Notes under the pieces: generated by a model
Database searches by the model: none
What the model was told of the DNA's origin: nothing
The model's input: only the letters and a program-made list of their open reading frames with translations
Part shown: one piece after another, positions 1 through 9,628 of the stretch
How positions within the stretch are numbered: position 1 is the first letter of the stretch
How the letters are laid out: each line of letters starts with the position of its first letter
Made by a program: the position numbers and the translations under genes
Assembly: GCA_001310555.1 (NCBI GenBank)
Contig: BAXO01000021.1
Location: 1-64,000 of the forward strand
Source of the DNA: Bacillus sp. JCM 19058
GTDB lineage: Bacteria > Bacillota > Bacilli > Bacillales_H > Bacillaceae_D
Direction: 5' to 3'
DNA length: 64,000 nt

Positions 1-49
1 TTTTTTCTGTTGCCCAAACTGGCCAAGATTCTCTGTCATGTATACTCAT
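1..49 (-). CDS. 5' end of an unidentified gene, cut by the window edge
   Basis: An ATG at 49-47 is preceded by a strong G-rich ribosome binding site (GAGGGGGGA, 53-62) and opens a frame reading MSIHDRESWPVWATEK into the window edge. Only 16 codons are visible, so no family can be named. The good ribosome binding site and the open frame are the only support. Confidence 0.4.
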   Translation of the reverse strand, partial: MSIHDRESWPVWATEK

Positions 50-318
50 AATTTCCCCCCTCAGCTAACATTATACTGCTAATTATATAATAAAAGTGGA
101 CTCCCACTTAACCCTTTGTAAGCGCATTCTCTATTAAAAACAATATCATTTCCAGTTTCCTAAAACAAACGATAAACCCTACTAAAAAGTCCCCATTAGC
201 TGACGACCTAACCTAAGCTATTTCCGAACATTCCAGTATTTTGTTAATGTATAGAAAAAGCAAGCGCGGAAAGAATCAAGCTCGAATCACCTATATATTA
301 ACAAAAACAAAAAAAAGC

Positions 319-408
319 ACCAAATCTCCGAAAGCCTTGGTACTACTGGTATGCGGTTGAGAGGACTTGAACTTCCACGGGATTTAACTCCCACTAGTAG
401 GCCCTCAA
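319..408 (-). repeat. Broken second copy of the tRNA-Leu(GAG) 3' half plus terminator (putative attachment site)
   Basis: Positions 352-408 repeat the 3' two thirds of the intact tRNA-Leu at 2627-2711 (54 of its bases) with one substitution and a 3-base insertion near 398. The downstream terminator motif CACCAAA...AGCCTTGGT is also present in both places (319-342 and 2584-2607). The 5' half of the tRNA is absent, so this copy cannot make a tRNA. Such a 3'-end duplication of a tRNA gene is the usual footprint of a tyrosine-recombinase element. The intervening 2.3 kb is AT-rich and has no intact integrase. Confidence 0.75.
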
Positions 409-479
409 TTCCGTGGAATCGTGTTATCTCCTACAAACACGCTCACTGCTCGCACTCACTTGCGCCCATTTCATATAAA

Positions 480-534
480 ATCGTCCATTTTTAAATATAG
501 TGGTGAAGAATTGGTGAAGCTAGAAAAGCCTTAA
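480..534 (+). pseudogene. Possible integrase C-terminal tail
   Basis: A short frame reads SIFKYSGEELVKLEKP and stops at 534. It carries a doubled TGGTGAAG (501 and 512, 11 bp apart). The same kind of phased doublet occurs in two integrase tails at the ends of the large island (14671 and 26674). This similarity and the position beside the tRNA-Leu repeat are the only support, so the assignment is an inference. Confidence 0.2.
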
Positions 535-827
535 TATTTACTTCTCGTAGATTTATTGTATATCTCTACTCTTTTAAAAACGAACATTAAATAATAATCA
601 TTCGTTTATTAATTTAGATCCTAATACTAGTTTACGTGAGAATTCTCTATAAAAATTAAACTCTATTTCGTTTTCCTTAACACATGAATCAATAAATATG
701 TTTTTTTCTTAGATACCTTTATTTTTACTCAGATTAACAATAAACTATATCCTATATCGATTTCCGCATAAAGGAAAAAAATTTAAAATGATGATAATAA
801 CCATATTTATAAAAGGTGGAATAAATA

Positions 828-1640
828 TTGAGAAATAACTTTCTTGTTAGAACCTATCAAGAACAAGACTGGGATTCAGTTTTACTTTTATTTAAGAGAA
901 TAAATGTACAACACGGTAATGTGATCTTTTGGTGGCCAGGTCCAAAAGATACTTGGAGAAATATAATCTGTGTTTTACAAAGTGATAAACTAATCGCAAA
1001 AGGACAAGTACAAATATTAAAATCTATTTCTTCAGACTATAAAGATAATGCTAACCATTTAATCTATATGAATATTAAAGTAGATCAAATGGGAAGAATG
1101 TAACGAGATAAAAAAACCTTATTTATGAACGTATACTACAAAGGGCTAAATTACTTAAGACAAAATTATCTATTAAGTCCCCACTAAATTATGTATAGGA
1201 AATTACGCAACTGAAACTAAAGAAAATTTGTATTTTGAATCAAAGGGTTTTAGCAGGTTTGAGAGTCTATATTGGATGTATTTCTCAATAGGAAAAGCTG
1301 TACCCCAATCAAAGAACAGTTACGTAAATACAAGAGCAATCCAAATTGGACTTCAATTACTGCTTTTCACAACAATGAGGTAGTTGGTAGTGTGATGGCT
1401 TGGATAGACATCGATGATAATAAGGGTATTATAGAAAATGTATTTGTAAAACCTGAATGGAGAAAGCAAGGGCTTGCAAAGCATTTAATTATCCAAGGAA
1501 TTAATCATCTAAATAGCTTTCAATATCTTAAGATTATACAACTCCTTGTTGAAACTAAGAATGAATCTGCACTAAACCTATACAAAAATATAGGATTTGA
1601 AATAGAAAAGGAAGAAAAAAGGTACTGGATTAATATTTAG
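828..1640 (+). pseudogene. Two-domain GNAT N-acetyltransferase, frameshifted
   Basis: The first part (828-1103, TTG start after GGTGG) is a GNAT N-terminal half. A middle part in another frame reads NYATETKENLYFESKGF, the typical end of a GNAT domain (about 1200-1262). The last part (1272-1640) is a full second GNAT domain with the acetyl-CoA loop RKQGLA and the closing ALNLYKNIGFEIE. Together they make one tandem GNAT protein of about 270 residues with at least two frame breaks. GNAT enzymes move an acetyl group from acetyl-CoA to an amine; the substrate cannot be told. It sits in the AT-rich accessory segment, directly upstream of a serine hydrolase gene. Decay or sequencing error are both possible. 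Confidence 0.6.
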
Positions 1641-1652
1641 GGGGATTCCACT

Positions 1653-2544
1653 GTGTTCTACTCAACTGATCTTGAAGCTAAATTAATAAAAGACAAAATT
1701 GATAGTGCAATTGTACAAAATGGGAACGTTGTGATATTTGAATATTATCGAAATAAAAAAATGAAAGTTAAACTCCATAAAATTAACTCTGTTACAAAGA
1801 GTATTTTGTCTGCACTCATTGGAATTGCAATAGACAAAAAGTATATTGAAAACGTCCATGTGCCTCTTAAAGAATATTTTCAAGAATTCGATAGAGACGA
1901 AAAATATCAAAACATTACAATTAAGAATCTGCTAACTATGTCATCAGGGTTACATTGGCCAGGTAATAGTGCAATGATACCAAGTAAAAACTGGGTGAAT
2001 TTCGTACTTAACCAGAAAATGAAAGATTCAACTAAAACCCAAATGGTTTATAGTTGCGGGTCTTCACATTTGTTAAGTGCCATCCTACAAAAGACCACTG
2101 GATTAAATGCATCGGCTTTTGCTGAAAAACATTTATTCACGCCCCTAGGAATAACGGATTATAGATGGAACAGTGATGCACAAGGTATTACAATTGGCGG
2201 ATTTGGGTTGAATTTAAAAACGATGGATATGCTAAAAATCGGTGAACTATATCTTAATAAAGGAATGTGGAGATCCAAACAAATTTTGCCCCTGAATTGG
2301 ATTGAAGAGTCCACTCATCCTAATATCAAAGCAGATCATCAGTATTCATATGCGTATCACTGGTGGACTACAACCTTCGATAATCAAATGGGCAGAACAT
2401 TTTTTTGCCTATGGACTTGAAGGTCAATATATTATTGTTGCTCCTGAACATCAATTAGTAGCTGTTTTTACAAGTAGTATTAAAGATGACGAACTCAGGC
2501 CTTTATATTACTTTAAAGACCATGTATTGCCTTCTTCTAAATAA
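1653..2544 (+). CDS. Serine hydrolase of the class C beta-lactamase/DD-peptidase family (frameshifted)
   Basis: GTG start at 1653 follows a GGGGGA ribosome binding site, 12 bp after the GNAT stop. The SxxK catalytic motif is seen as SVTKSIL near residue 48, and YSCGS near residue 130 takes the place of the YxN motif. An extra T in the run at 2400-2406 breaks the frame; joined, the protein ends with AYGLEGQYIIVAPEHQLVAVF, the usual C-terminal strand of this family, at 2544. Length would be about 296 residues, slightly short. No signal peptide is visible, so it is probably cytoplasmic and an esterase or amidase rather than a drug-resistance enzyme. The coding sequence is AT-rich compared with the core genes. 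Confidence 0.75.
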
Positions 2545-2580
2545 ATTTTAAAATTTTCAATTAAATATTCATTTATAAAT

Positions 2581-2611
2581 AAACACCAAAGCTCTAATAG
2601 CCTTGGTGTTT
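2581..2611 (-). terminator. Terminator of the tRNA operon
   Basis: Stem AAACACCAA / TTGGTGTTT (2581-2589 and 2603-2611) directly downstream of the last tRNA on the minus strand, followed there by an AT-rich stretch. A diverged copy lies at 319-342. Confidence 0.7.
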
Positions 2612-2626
2612 ATGATTTTCTTTTAA

Positions 2627-2711
<85 letters not shown>

Positions 2712-2733
2712 TCGACTATATTATTAAATAAAG

Positions 2734-2815
2734 TGCGGGTGAAGGGACTTGAACCCCCACGTCATAAGACACTAGATCCTAAGTCTAGCGCGTCTGCCAA
2801 TTCCGCCACACCCGC
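2734..2815 (-). tRNA. tRNA-Leu(TAG)
   Basis: Acceptor GCGGGTG/CACCCGC, long variable arm, T-loop GGTTCAAGTCC, anticodon loop CTTAGGA with anticodon TAG. CCA is not encoded. Confidence 0.95.
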
Positions 2816-2844
2816 GAATTAGAAGCTACTTTTTTAATACAAAA

Positions 2845-2921
2845 TGGCGGTCCGGACGGGACTCGAACCCGCGACCTCCTGCGTGACAGGCAGGCATTCT
2901 AACCAACTGAACTACCGGACC
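2845..2921 (-). tRNA. tRNA-Asp(GTC)
   Basis: Acceptor GGTCCGG/CCGGACC, anticodon stem CCTGC/GCAGG with loop CTGTCAC, anticodon GTC. The 3' CCA is encoded. Confidence 0.96.
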
Positions 2922-2927
2922 ATGGTC

Positions 2928-3003
2928 TGGTGGAGGATGACGGGCTCGAACCGCCGACCCCCTGCTTGTAAGGCAGGTGCTCTCCCAGCTGAGCTAATCC
3001 TCC
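2928..3003 (-). tRNA. tRNA-Val(TAC)
   Basis: Acceptor GGAGGAT/ATCCTCC, anticodon stem CCTGC/GCAGG with loop CTTACAA, anticodon TAC. The 3' CCA is encoded. Confidence 0.96.
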
Positions 3004-3081
3004 ATACAGATATCCAAAGTATGAAAAATGAGAGCCGAAACATTGAAAAAGCCTTTGGTTTCAGCTATGTATTCAAAAGTA

Positions 3082-3153
3082 TGACCCGTACGGGATTCGA
3101 ACCCGTGTTACCGCCGTGAAAGGGCGGTGTCTTAACCACTTGACCAACGGGCC
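3082..3153 (-). tRNA. tRNA-Glu(TTC)
   Basis: Acceptor GGCCCGT/ACGGGTC with one G-U pair, anticodon stem CCGCC/GGCGG with loop CTTTCAC, anticodon TTC. CCA is not encoded. A 78-bp spacer separates it from tRNA-Val. Confidence 0.95.
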
Positions 3154-3159
3154 AGTAAA

Positions 3160-3249
3160 TGGCGGAGAAGGAGGGATTTGAACCCTCGCGCCGCGTGAAC
3201 GACCTACACCCTTAGCAGGGGCGCCCTTCAGCCACTTGGGTACTTCTCC
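3160..3249 (-). tRNA. tRNA-Ser(GCT)
   Basis: A 90-nt class II tRNA with acceptor GGAGAAG/CTTCTCC, long variable arm, anticodon loop CTGCTAA and anticodon GCT. The 3' CCA is encoded. Confidence 0.95.
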
Positions 3250-3251
3250 AA

Positions 3252-3326
3252 TGGCTCCACAGGTAGGATTCGAACCTACGACCGATCGGTTAACAGCCGA
3301 TTGCTCTACCACTGAGCTACTGTGGA
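3252..3326 (-). tRNA. tRNA-Asn(GTT)
   Basis: Acceptor TCCACAG/CTGTGGA, anticodon stem ATCGG/CCGAT with loop CTGTTAA, anticodon GTT. The 3' CCA is encoded. It is the first gene of the seven-tRNA operon (Asn-Ser-Glu-Val-Asp-Leu-Leu), whose start matches the order of the B. subtilis trnS cluster next to ydcK. Confidence 0.96.
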
Positions 3327-3345
3327 TTAAGAGCTTACCTATCGT

Positions 3346-3374
3346 ATTTTAATGTAAGCAAAATAGCTTGTCAA
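3346..3374 (-). promoter_or_regulatory. Sigma-A promoter of the tRNA operon
   Basis: Read on the minus strand, TTGACA (3374-3369) and TAAAAT (3351-3346) are separated by exactly 17 bp, and the start point falls just before tRNA-Asn. A consensus -35 box with this spacing is what a strong stable-RNA promoter should look like. Confidence 0.75.
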
Positions 3375-3448
3375 ATAAATGAATTTACTAGGTCCTTTTG
3401 TAGCGACTCCTATAATATATCACACCAGGTAAGCGTTAATCAACACTT

Positions 3449-3904
3449 TTATTGTATTTTTTTCAACTTTCCTTCGCATACGCCGCATACGTACCGGGAT
3501 ACATTAAACCTTCTTTTACGCCGGTAATTCTGACCACATTTGCTGCATTGGTATAAGTGAATGACCGAGCGCTTATTTCCGGTACCGGGGAGCGATTGGC
3601 AATGCTTTAGTCCTCCAACTTGCTGTAGCAGCCTTTTAAAGTCCGGATCCTTATGCTTATAGCCTTTCCTTTGCAGATGCAAGTGATAATGGCAGAGCTC
3701 ATGCTTTATAATTCCGACAAGCTCTTCGTACCCAAATTCCGTGTATTGTCTTGGATTGATTTCGATGTCATGACTCCCGAGTAAATAGCGGCCTCCCGTC
3801 GTACGAAGCCTTTGGTTGAATCTCGCCTCATGTAGAAAAGGACGCTTGAAATATACTAGCGAAATATCCTCCACTAACCGTTGTAGCTCCTGCTCTGTCA
3901 TCAT
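3449..3904 (-). CDS. SprT-like zinc metalloprotein (YdcK family)
   Basis: 151 residues with the SprT-family zinc protease motif HELCH (His68, Glu69, His72) and a C-terminal zinc ribbon of two CxxC pairs (CSKC and CGVC, about residues 120-145). The family is found in all domains of life and is related to the DNA-protein crosslink protease Spartan, but the bacterial role is not settled. It is complete, with no frameshift. It lies between the tRNA operon and cmpA/tex, as ydcK does in B. subtilis. Confidence 0.85.
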   Translation of the reverse strand: MMTEQELQRLVEDISLVYFKRPFLHEARFNQRLRTTGGRYLLGSHDIEINPRQYTEFGYEELVGIIKHELCHYHLHLQRKGYKHKDPDFKRLLQQVGGLKHCQSLPGTGNKRSVIHLYQCSKCGQNYRRKRRFNVSRYVCGVCEGKLKKIQ

Positions 3905-4006
3905 AATACTGTCCTACTTTCATCCATTTAAAAATTCATTAAACATTGACAAACATCCATGCATATAGTGGTTATATTACCACAACGATTAAGGAGTTGG
4001 CGAACC

Positions 4007-4135
4007 ATGCCCACTTGGTTTAAAAGGCAACTTAGACGTGCTTACGCCGATAAAAATCGATATCAGGTTAAAGTATTAAATCAATGCTGGTTTTATTACC
4101 AACGGAAAGAATTACAGAACCTGCAGCAAAGGTAA
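4007..4135 (+). CDS. cmpA: Cortex morphogenetic protein CmpA
   Basis: A 42-residue protein that starts MPTWFKRQLRRAYADKNRYQ and contains LNQCWFYY. It matches the CmpA pattern (MPxWxKxQxxxAFxxxxxYQxxLLNQCWxxYRKK) known from B. subtilis, where the gene also lies between tex (ydcI) and ydcK. CmpA is a small mother-cell protein of sporulation. With SpoVM and SpoIVA it takes part in quality control of coat assembly and cortex synthesis. AAGGAG (3991-3996) is well placed before the ATG. A CATATAGT at 3962-3969 could be a sigma-E type -10 box, but I see no convincing -35. Its presence says the host sporulates. Confidence 0.85.
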   Translation: MPTWFKRQLRRAYADKNRYQVKVLNQCWFYYQRKELQNLQQR

Positions 4136-4260
4136 CCGACTATTAAAATTTTATAACCACCCTTCCATGAAAGTGTGGTAGAGGAAAATACCTTCATCAT
4201 ACCATTGTTGACAATGAGCGAGGAATCAATCTGCCCATATTGATTCCTCGCCGCTCCGGC

Positions 4261-6436
4261 CTAATGCTGCTGCTTCGGCTCAATCATCGTTAAGGCTACT
4301 CTCCCTTTTTTTAACATCAACGTCTTCCACCCAAACGGTAACAATTTCTCCAACAGCTACGACTTCCAGTGGATGCTTCACAAAACGGTTAGCGAGCTTT
4401 GAAATATGAACAAGCCCATCCTGTTTAACCCCAATATCTACAAAAGCGCCGAAATCAACGACATTGCGGACGGTGCCCTGCATCTCCATGCCGCTTTCCA
4501 AGTCTTCGAGCTGCAACACACCTTGCTTTAACAATGGCTTAGCTACCTCGTGACGCGGATCGCGAGACGGTCTTATTAGAGCATCCGTGATGTCTTTTAG
4601 TGTCGGAAGACCAATTTCAAGCTCATCTGCAAGCTTTTGCAGATCGATACTTTCGAGTTGCTCTTTTATTTTTTTCCGTTCCAATATCACTCGAAGAAGC
4701 CTCAATTCGGTTCAGCAACGCTTTTGTTTCTGTATATGTTTCAGGGTGAATTCCAGTTGCATCAAGGGGATTATCTGCATTAGGAATTCGTAAAAAGCCA
4801 ATACATTGCTCATACGTTTTCGCCCCTAGCCGGGGTATTTTCTTCAGTTCGTTTCTTGTAGTAAATCGCCCTTCCTCGTCACGCCGTTTCACGATATTCG
4901 CGGCGACCGCTTTTGATAATCCAGCAACGTATTGCAGCAAAGAAGCCGAAGCGGTGTTCACATTGACACCGACCTGATTCACGACGGTTTCGACAACAAA
5001 GCTGAGCGATTCGCTTAATCGCTTTTGCGAGACGTCATGCTGATACTGTCCAACCCCGACTGACTTCGGATCAATTTTTACAAGCTCGGCCAGCGGATCT
5101 TGTAGTCGACGGGCAATGGAAACAGCACTTCGCTCCTCTACCTGGAGCTGTGGAAACTCTTCTCTCCCTAAGTCTGATGCCGAGTACACACTAGCCCCGG
5201 CTTCATTAACAATTAAGTAATAGATCGCATCAGGTAGCTCCTTCATGAGATTAGCAATAAACTGCTCCGTTTCTCTTGATGCTGTGCCGTTGCCGATCGC
5301 AATCATTTCCACTTGATGCTTCGCGATCATTTGCTTAACGATTTGTGTAGATTTTTCGATTTCATTTCGTGGCGGAGTCGGGTAAACCACCGCAATATCG
5401 TGCACCTTGCCAGTTCCATCTACGACGGCAAGCTTACAGCCCGTTCGATATGCTGGATCGACACCGAGAACGACGCGATCCTTCATCGGAGGCTGAAGCA
5501 GCAAATTGCGTAAGTTCTCCGAGAAAATGTGAATCGCCTGCTCTTCGGCCTTTTCCGTCAATTCGTTTCGAATTTCTCTCCCAATCGATGGCTCAATGAG
5601 GCGTTTGTAGCTATCCTCAATCGCCATTTCTACGTAAGGTACTGCCGCTGATCCGTGTCTGCGAATGATCTTCCTTTGCAGCTGAGACAAAATACGTTCA
5701 GCCGGAAAGAGTAACGATACGCGTAGAACGCCTTCTTTTTCGCCACGATTGATCGCGAGAGTCCGATGAGGGACGATTGAGCGGACCGCCTCCTCGTAGT
5801 CGTAATACATTTCAAAGACGCCTTTTTCATCCGCTTCTTTATCCTTCACCGTTGTTCCTATTTTCCCTTCACGGGTACCGATTTGCCGAATGAGCTTACG
5901 CAGGTCGGCGTCGTCAGATATCCACTCAGCGATAATATCCTGTGCGCCTTGCAATACAGCCTCGATCTCAGTTAGCTCATGCTCCTCCGTTAAAAACTCG
6001 CTCGCCTTCTGTTCAATATCTCCTTCGCGAGGCAGTGAGAAGAGCCATTGTGCCAAAGGCTCAAGCCCTTTTTCTTTTGCAACCGTCGCCCGCGTTCTTC
6101 GCTTTTGCTTGTAGGGGCGATAAAGATCCTCAACCTCCTGTAGCTTCTCGGAGCCCAGAATTTGATTTTTCAGCTCCGGTGTCAACTTTTCCTGTTCCTC
6201 TATTAAACGGATTACCTCTACCTTTCTATCGTGAAGCTGATTCGCATATTCCCATCTTTCAACTGCGCCCCGAATTTGGACTTCGTCGAGGCCCCCCGTC
6301 AATTCTTTTCGATATCTGGCAATGAACGGAACGGTATTGCCTTCTTCAATAAGTTCAATTAAATTAAGTATGTATTTTTTTTGGCTACTTTCATTTCTGT
6401 AGAAATTGCTGCGATAATTTGTTCCCGAATTTCCAT
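4261..6436 (-). CDS. tex: Tex, S1-domain RNA-binding transcription accessory protein (three frameshifts)
   Basis: The reconstructed protein of about 725 residues has the Tex order: N-terminal helical domain, YqgF/RNase H-like fold (VLGVDPAYRTGCKLAVVDG), helix-hairpin-helix (VGVNVNTASASLLQYVAGLS), and a C-terminal S1 domain (GTVRNVVDFGAFVDIGVKQD). The true start is ATG 6436, giving MEIREQIIAAISTEM after an AAGGAG site. One extra A in each of three A-runs on the coding strand breaks the frame, near 6375-6382, 4668-4675 and 4303-4309. Removing them gives a continuous protein ending in LTMIEPKQQH at 4261. Tex binds nucleic acid through S1 and is widely conserved. The frameshifts look like sequencing errors because every piece is intact. 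Confidence 0.9.
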
Positions 6437-6988
6437 TGGTCCACTCCTTAGCTACTGTTTTGAAGTTCAAACATTCGCGTTCATTCCGTCCACATTCAGC
6501 AGACTAAGTTTATCATAGCATAAGCTGTTTATCGATTCACCTTAACCCATTGCTTTGAAGAAAAAAAACGCCTCTAGGCCTGTGAACAGTTAACAGCACA
6601 TCCCTTGTTCTTTTTTTCAAAAAAAGAAAACTCCCTTTAGCAGAAAGTTTACTTTGACAGACCGATAATTAGCATTAGGTTATTTGCAGTTTAATTTTTT
6701 TTAAGCGGAAGTGGTCGATATTGCCTCGATGGCTTAGCAAAGCCGCTGCCTACGTTCACTGGCAAGTGACTCACCACCCGTCCGAAAACAGGCTGTTTAT
6801 GCTTGATTCGACCACAACTGTCACAGCATCTGCCGGCAGTTATACCCTTCTCCGCTTTCTCATCTATCGTTCATGGCGATAACCATGCCGTATTCCTTGA
6901 CGAGCACATTATGGACATTGCCTTAAGTAGGCATTCCTGCTTTCGCCTGCTGCTAGCCATTGATTCCATTTGCTCTAATTCGTAAGCA
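6437..6988. other. Intergenic stretch where rsbX would be expected; no convincing gene
   Basis: About 550 bp between tex and sigB. A minus-strand frame from about 6855 to 6695 reads CCDSCGRIKHKQPVFGRVVS and further, and looks protein-like, but it has no start and I recognise no family. It does not resemble RsbX. The first 200 bp are AT-rich without features I can support. Confidence 0.3.
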
Positions 6989-7775
6989 TTATAAAATTTC
7001 CGTCGGTTCAATCAGGATCGACTCGCGCAGCTTTTCCAATGCCCGACGCTGCAGACGAGAGACGTGCATTTGAGAAATGTTCAAGCGTTCTCCCGTTTCC
7101 TTTTGACTTAAATTTTCGTAATAAGTAAAATACAAAATTTGCTTCTCTCTTTCATTTAACACTTGAAAAGCCTTCTGTAGCAGCATCTGCTGGTTGACTC
7201 GTTCATACCCCTCCTCTTCATTGCCGACTAAATCCAGCAAGGTAACCTCTCCACCTTCCTGATCGGCTTCCAAAGAGCGGTTGACAGAAAGAGCTTGGTA
7301 GCTCCTGCTCATTTCCATCGTCTCGAGGACTTCCTCTTCTGAGACATTGAGATAATTTGCAATTTCATGAACGAGGGGTGAGCGTTGCAATTCAACCGTT
7401 AATGAATCGGCAGCTTTTTTTAATTTTAGGCCCCAGCTCCTTAATTCTTCTCGGAACATGGACGCTCCACGTCTTATCGCGGATAAACCGTTTGATCTCT
7501 CCCACGATAGTAGGTACCGCAAACGATTCGAAGCTGCGACCGTAGTCACCGTCGTAGCGACGCAAGGCAGCAAGTAATCCGACCATTCCGACTTGGAACA
7601 AATCCTCATCGTATTCGCGACCTCGGGAAAATTTTCTCGACAAGGAACGGACAAGCGCTTCGTAATGCTGAACTAGCTGCTCCTGGACCTTTGCATCGCC
7701 GCTTTCCTGATAAGCTTTAATCCATTGATAAATGTCACCTTTGTTCTGGCTGTTCTGCACCGAATTGACTGACAT
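6989..7775 (-). CDS. sigB: RNA polymerase sigma factor SigB (one frameshift)
   Basis: General-stress sigma factor of about 260 residues. Region 2 is clear (EDLFQVGMVGLLAALRRYD, then FESFAVPTIVGEIKRFIRDK). Region 3 follows in HEIANYLNVSEEEVLE, and region 4 as EREKQILYFTYYENLSQKET with the helix-turn-helix ISQMHVSRLQRRAL. One extra A near 7415 splits it; corrected, the junction reads GPKIKKAADSLTVE. The start chosen is ATG 7775, with GAGGTGG just upstream, which makes it overlap rsbW by 41 bp. It is the last gene of the rsb operon, held off by RsbW until stress releases it. Confidence 0.93.
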
Positions 7776-8223
7776 CTTGGTCCACCTCATCTCTATGAAG
7801 GAACTTCGTCATGATTAAAACAACACCAGATTCATCATAGTACTGGACTTTGTCCATCAGTGCGTTAATGAGAAACAAACCGAGCCCCCCCTCTTTTAAA
7901 GCTCCAATTGGTTGATTGGCATCAAGCGGTCCAAGGCGCTCGCGTAATCCCGAAAGATCGAAGCTCTTCCCTTGATCAGCGACAACAATCTCTATCCGGT
8001 CATTAAATAAATGGAAGGAAACAGCGATCGTACCACCATCCGAATAAGCATGATCGACAACATTCGTACAGGCTTCAGCTACGGCAATCTTTATGTCTTC
8101 GATGTCGTCATAGGAGAAGCCGAGACGATTCGCCACACCTGAGATCGTCAGCCTTACGACACCAACAAACTCAGGCTTGGCCGGAATTTTCATCTCGATG
8201 CAATCTGCTGAAAGTGTATTCAT
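7735..8223 (-). CDS. rsbW: Anti-sigma-B factor and serine kinase RsbW
   Basis: 162 residues of the GHKL ATPase fold: N-box EACTNVVDHAY (about residues 50-60), G1-box VVADQGKSF and G2-box EGGLGLFLIN. RsbW binds either SigB or dephosphorylated RsbV, and it phosphorylates RsbV on a serine. The ATG overlaps the rsbV stop codon by 4 bp, and its 3' end overlaps sigB, both typical of the operon. It is intact. Confidence 0.95.
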   Translation of the reverse strand: MNTLSADCIEMKIPAKPEFVGVVRLTISGVANRLGFSYDDIEDIKIAVAEACTNVVDHAYSDGGTIAVSFHLFNDRIEIVVADQGKSFDLSGLRERLGPLDANQPIGALKEGGLGLFLINALMDKVQYYDESGVVLIMTKFLHRDEVDQDVSQFGAEQPEQR

Positions 8224-8552
8224 TTGGCTTCCTCCCTTGTTTCAGCTACGATATCGACGATGCGATCTAACCCTGTAATATTAAAAAGCCTTTTTACTCT
8301 CCCAACTACCCCAGTCATTTGCAAGCGACTGCCGCTTGTATCGGATGCTTTCAGCGCACCTACAAAAATACCTAACCCCGTACTGTCGATATATTGAACA
8401 TCCGATAAATCGACAACGATTTGATTATTGCTTTTTTCAGACAATGGCATCAATACCTCGCGAAGCTCTGGCGCCGTATACGTATCGATCTCTCCTTGCA
8501 AAATCACATAGTCGACTTGACCCTTTCGTTCATGACGAATGTCTAGATTCAT
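8220..8552 (-). CDS. rsbV: Anti-anti-sigma factor RsbV
   Basis: 110-residue STAS-domain protein with the phosphorylation loop YIDSTGLGIF, Ser57 being the predicted target of RsbW. Unphosphorylated RsbV captures RsbW and frees SigB. GGGGAGG precedes the ATG. A sigma-B type promoter lies just upstream, at the end of rsbU. The gene is intact. Confidence 0.95.
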   Translation of the reverse strand: MNLDIRHERKGQVDYVILQGEIDTYTAPELREVLMPLSEKSNNQIVVDLSDVQYIDSTGLGIFVGALKASDTSGSRLQMTGVVGRVKRLFNITGLDRIVDIVAETREEAK

Positions 8553-8596
8553 TTGGTTTCATTCCTCCCCAGTCTTATAAAGCTCGCTAGTCTTGT

Positions 8597-8622
8597 ATAC
8601 CACAATCCTTTAAATCCTAAAC
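8597..8622 (-). promoter_or_regulatory. Sigma-B autoregulatory promoter before rsbV
   Basis: On the minus strand GTTTAG (8622-8617) and TGGTAT (8602-8597) stand 14 bp apart. This is close to the sigma-B consensus GTTTAA / GGGTAT, and it is located between rsbU and rsbV where B. subtilis carries its autoregulatory promoter. It would make rsbV-rsbW-sigB self-inducing. Confidence 0.7.
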
Positions 8623-9628
8623 GCGTCGCCGCAAAATCATTAAGGTAAAATCATCCTTTAAATCAAAACCTTGAAGCTTTGCCAAATCGTGATAGACAGA
8701 ATCGACAATCTCCTGGGCACTTAACGTTATATATTTTTGGATTAATGCTGTAATTTCCTCTCGTTCAAGAAAGCGTCCATCCACTCGACATTCGGTTACA
8801 CCGTCCGAAAGAAAAACAATTAAGTCACCCTCATGTACGTCCTTCTCAAATTCCTGATATTTGAACTTCCGAGATAAGCCGAGCACAAGTCCCTTAGCAT
8901 GGAGATCCTCGAATTGTTCCTTGCGAGCATGATAATAAAAGCCTGGTTCGTGCCCCGCTCCTGAATAACTAAATTGATGAGTGCGCGGATCATAAGAGCC
9001 GTACATCATTGTTATAAACATACTATCACCGATATTTTGTTCGACGACTCGATTAAGACTTTCCAGCAATGCACCGGCTGGAGGCGCTGTTCAGGAAGAC
9101 TGTCCATCGCATATTTTATCATCGACATGCACAGGCAGCCGGGATCCCTTTGCCGATAATATCTGCAATGGTTACACCGACACAGCCGTGTTCATCCTGC
9201 ACAAAGTGATAGTAGTCGCCGCTCATTTTGTTTGCGGGAACACTACTCACCCCAATATCGAGGGAAGGGACATCGGGCACGACCTTTGGTAGGAGCGTTT
9301 GCTGCATATTTGCCGCCACATCAATCTCCGTTTCGAGTTCGCGCTGGCGATCGATTAACGTTTGATGTTCCCGATAAGCTAGACCGTAACCCATCATAAC
9401 TTCAAGAAGCAATTCGAATGAATCCTGCACCTCACTTCGGACCGAAGGAAAAAGCTCTTCAAGTACGGCACGATGAATATTAACGAGCTCATCTGGTGAA
9501 ATTTGTTTTTCGAGTAAAATCTTGCTGAATTGTTGCGCCTGATACAGGCCTTGCTCGCTCTTGCTGTGTAAAAAGGTTTGTAAAATATGCTTATATGTAT
9601 GTTTTAAATGCTGAACAGTATCCTTCAC
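8617..9628 (-). CDS. rsbU: PP2C-type phosphatase RsbU, activator of RsbV (frameshifted)
   Basis: The N-terminal domain that binds RsbT (about residues 1-85) is followed by a PP2C/SpoIIE catalytic domain: EIDVAANMQQTLLP, KMSGDYYHF, GVTIADIIGKG, then FLSDGVTECR and the closing KDDFTLMILRRR. Two one-base losses about 55 bp apart (near 9131 and 9076) break the frame; restored, the centre reads PAALCMSMIKYAMDSL and PGALLESLNR. The start is GTG 9628, directly after the rsbT stop. When activated by RsbT it dephosphorylates RsbV and switches on SigB. Confidence 0.92.

Noticed and set aside
2844..3312. Open frames running across the tRNA genes
   Set aside because: They are translations of tRNA sequence on both strands; the cloverleaf genes explain this DNA fully.
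5890..6325. Long plus-strand open frames opposite tex
   Set aside because: They lie antisense to a well-supported conserved gene, have no ribosome binding sites and resemble nothing.
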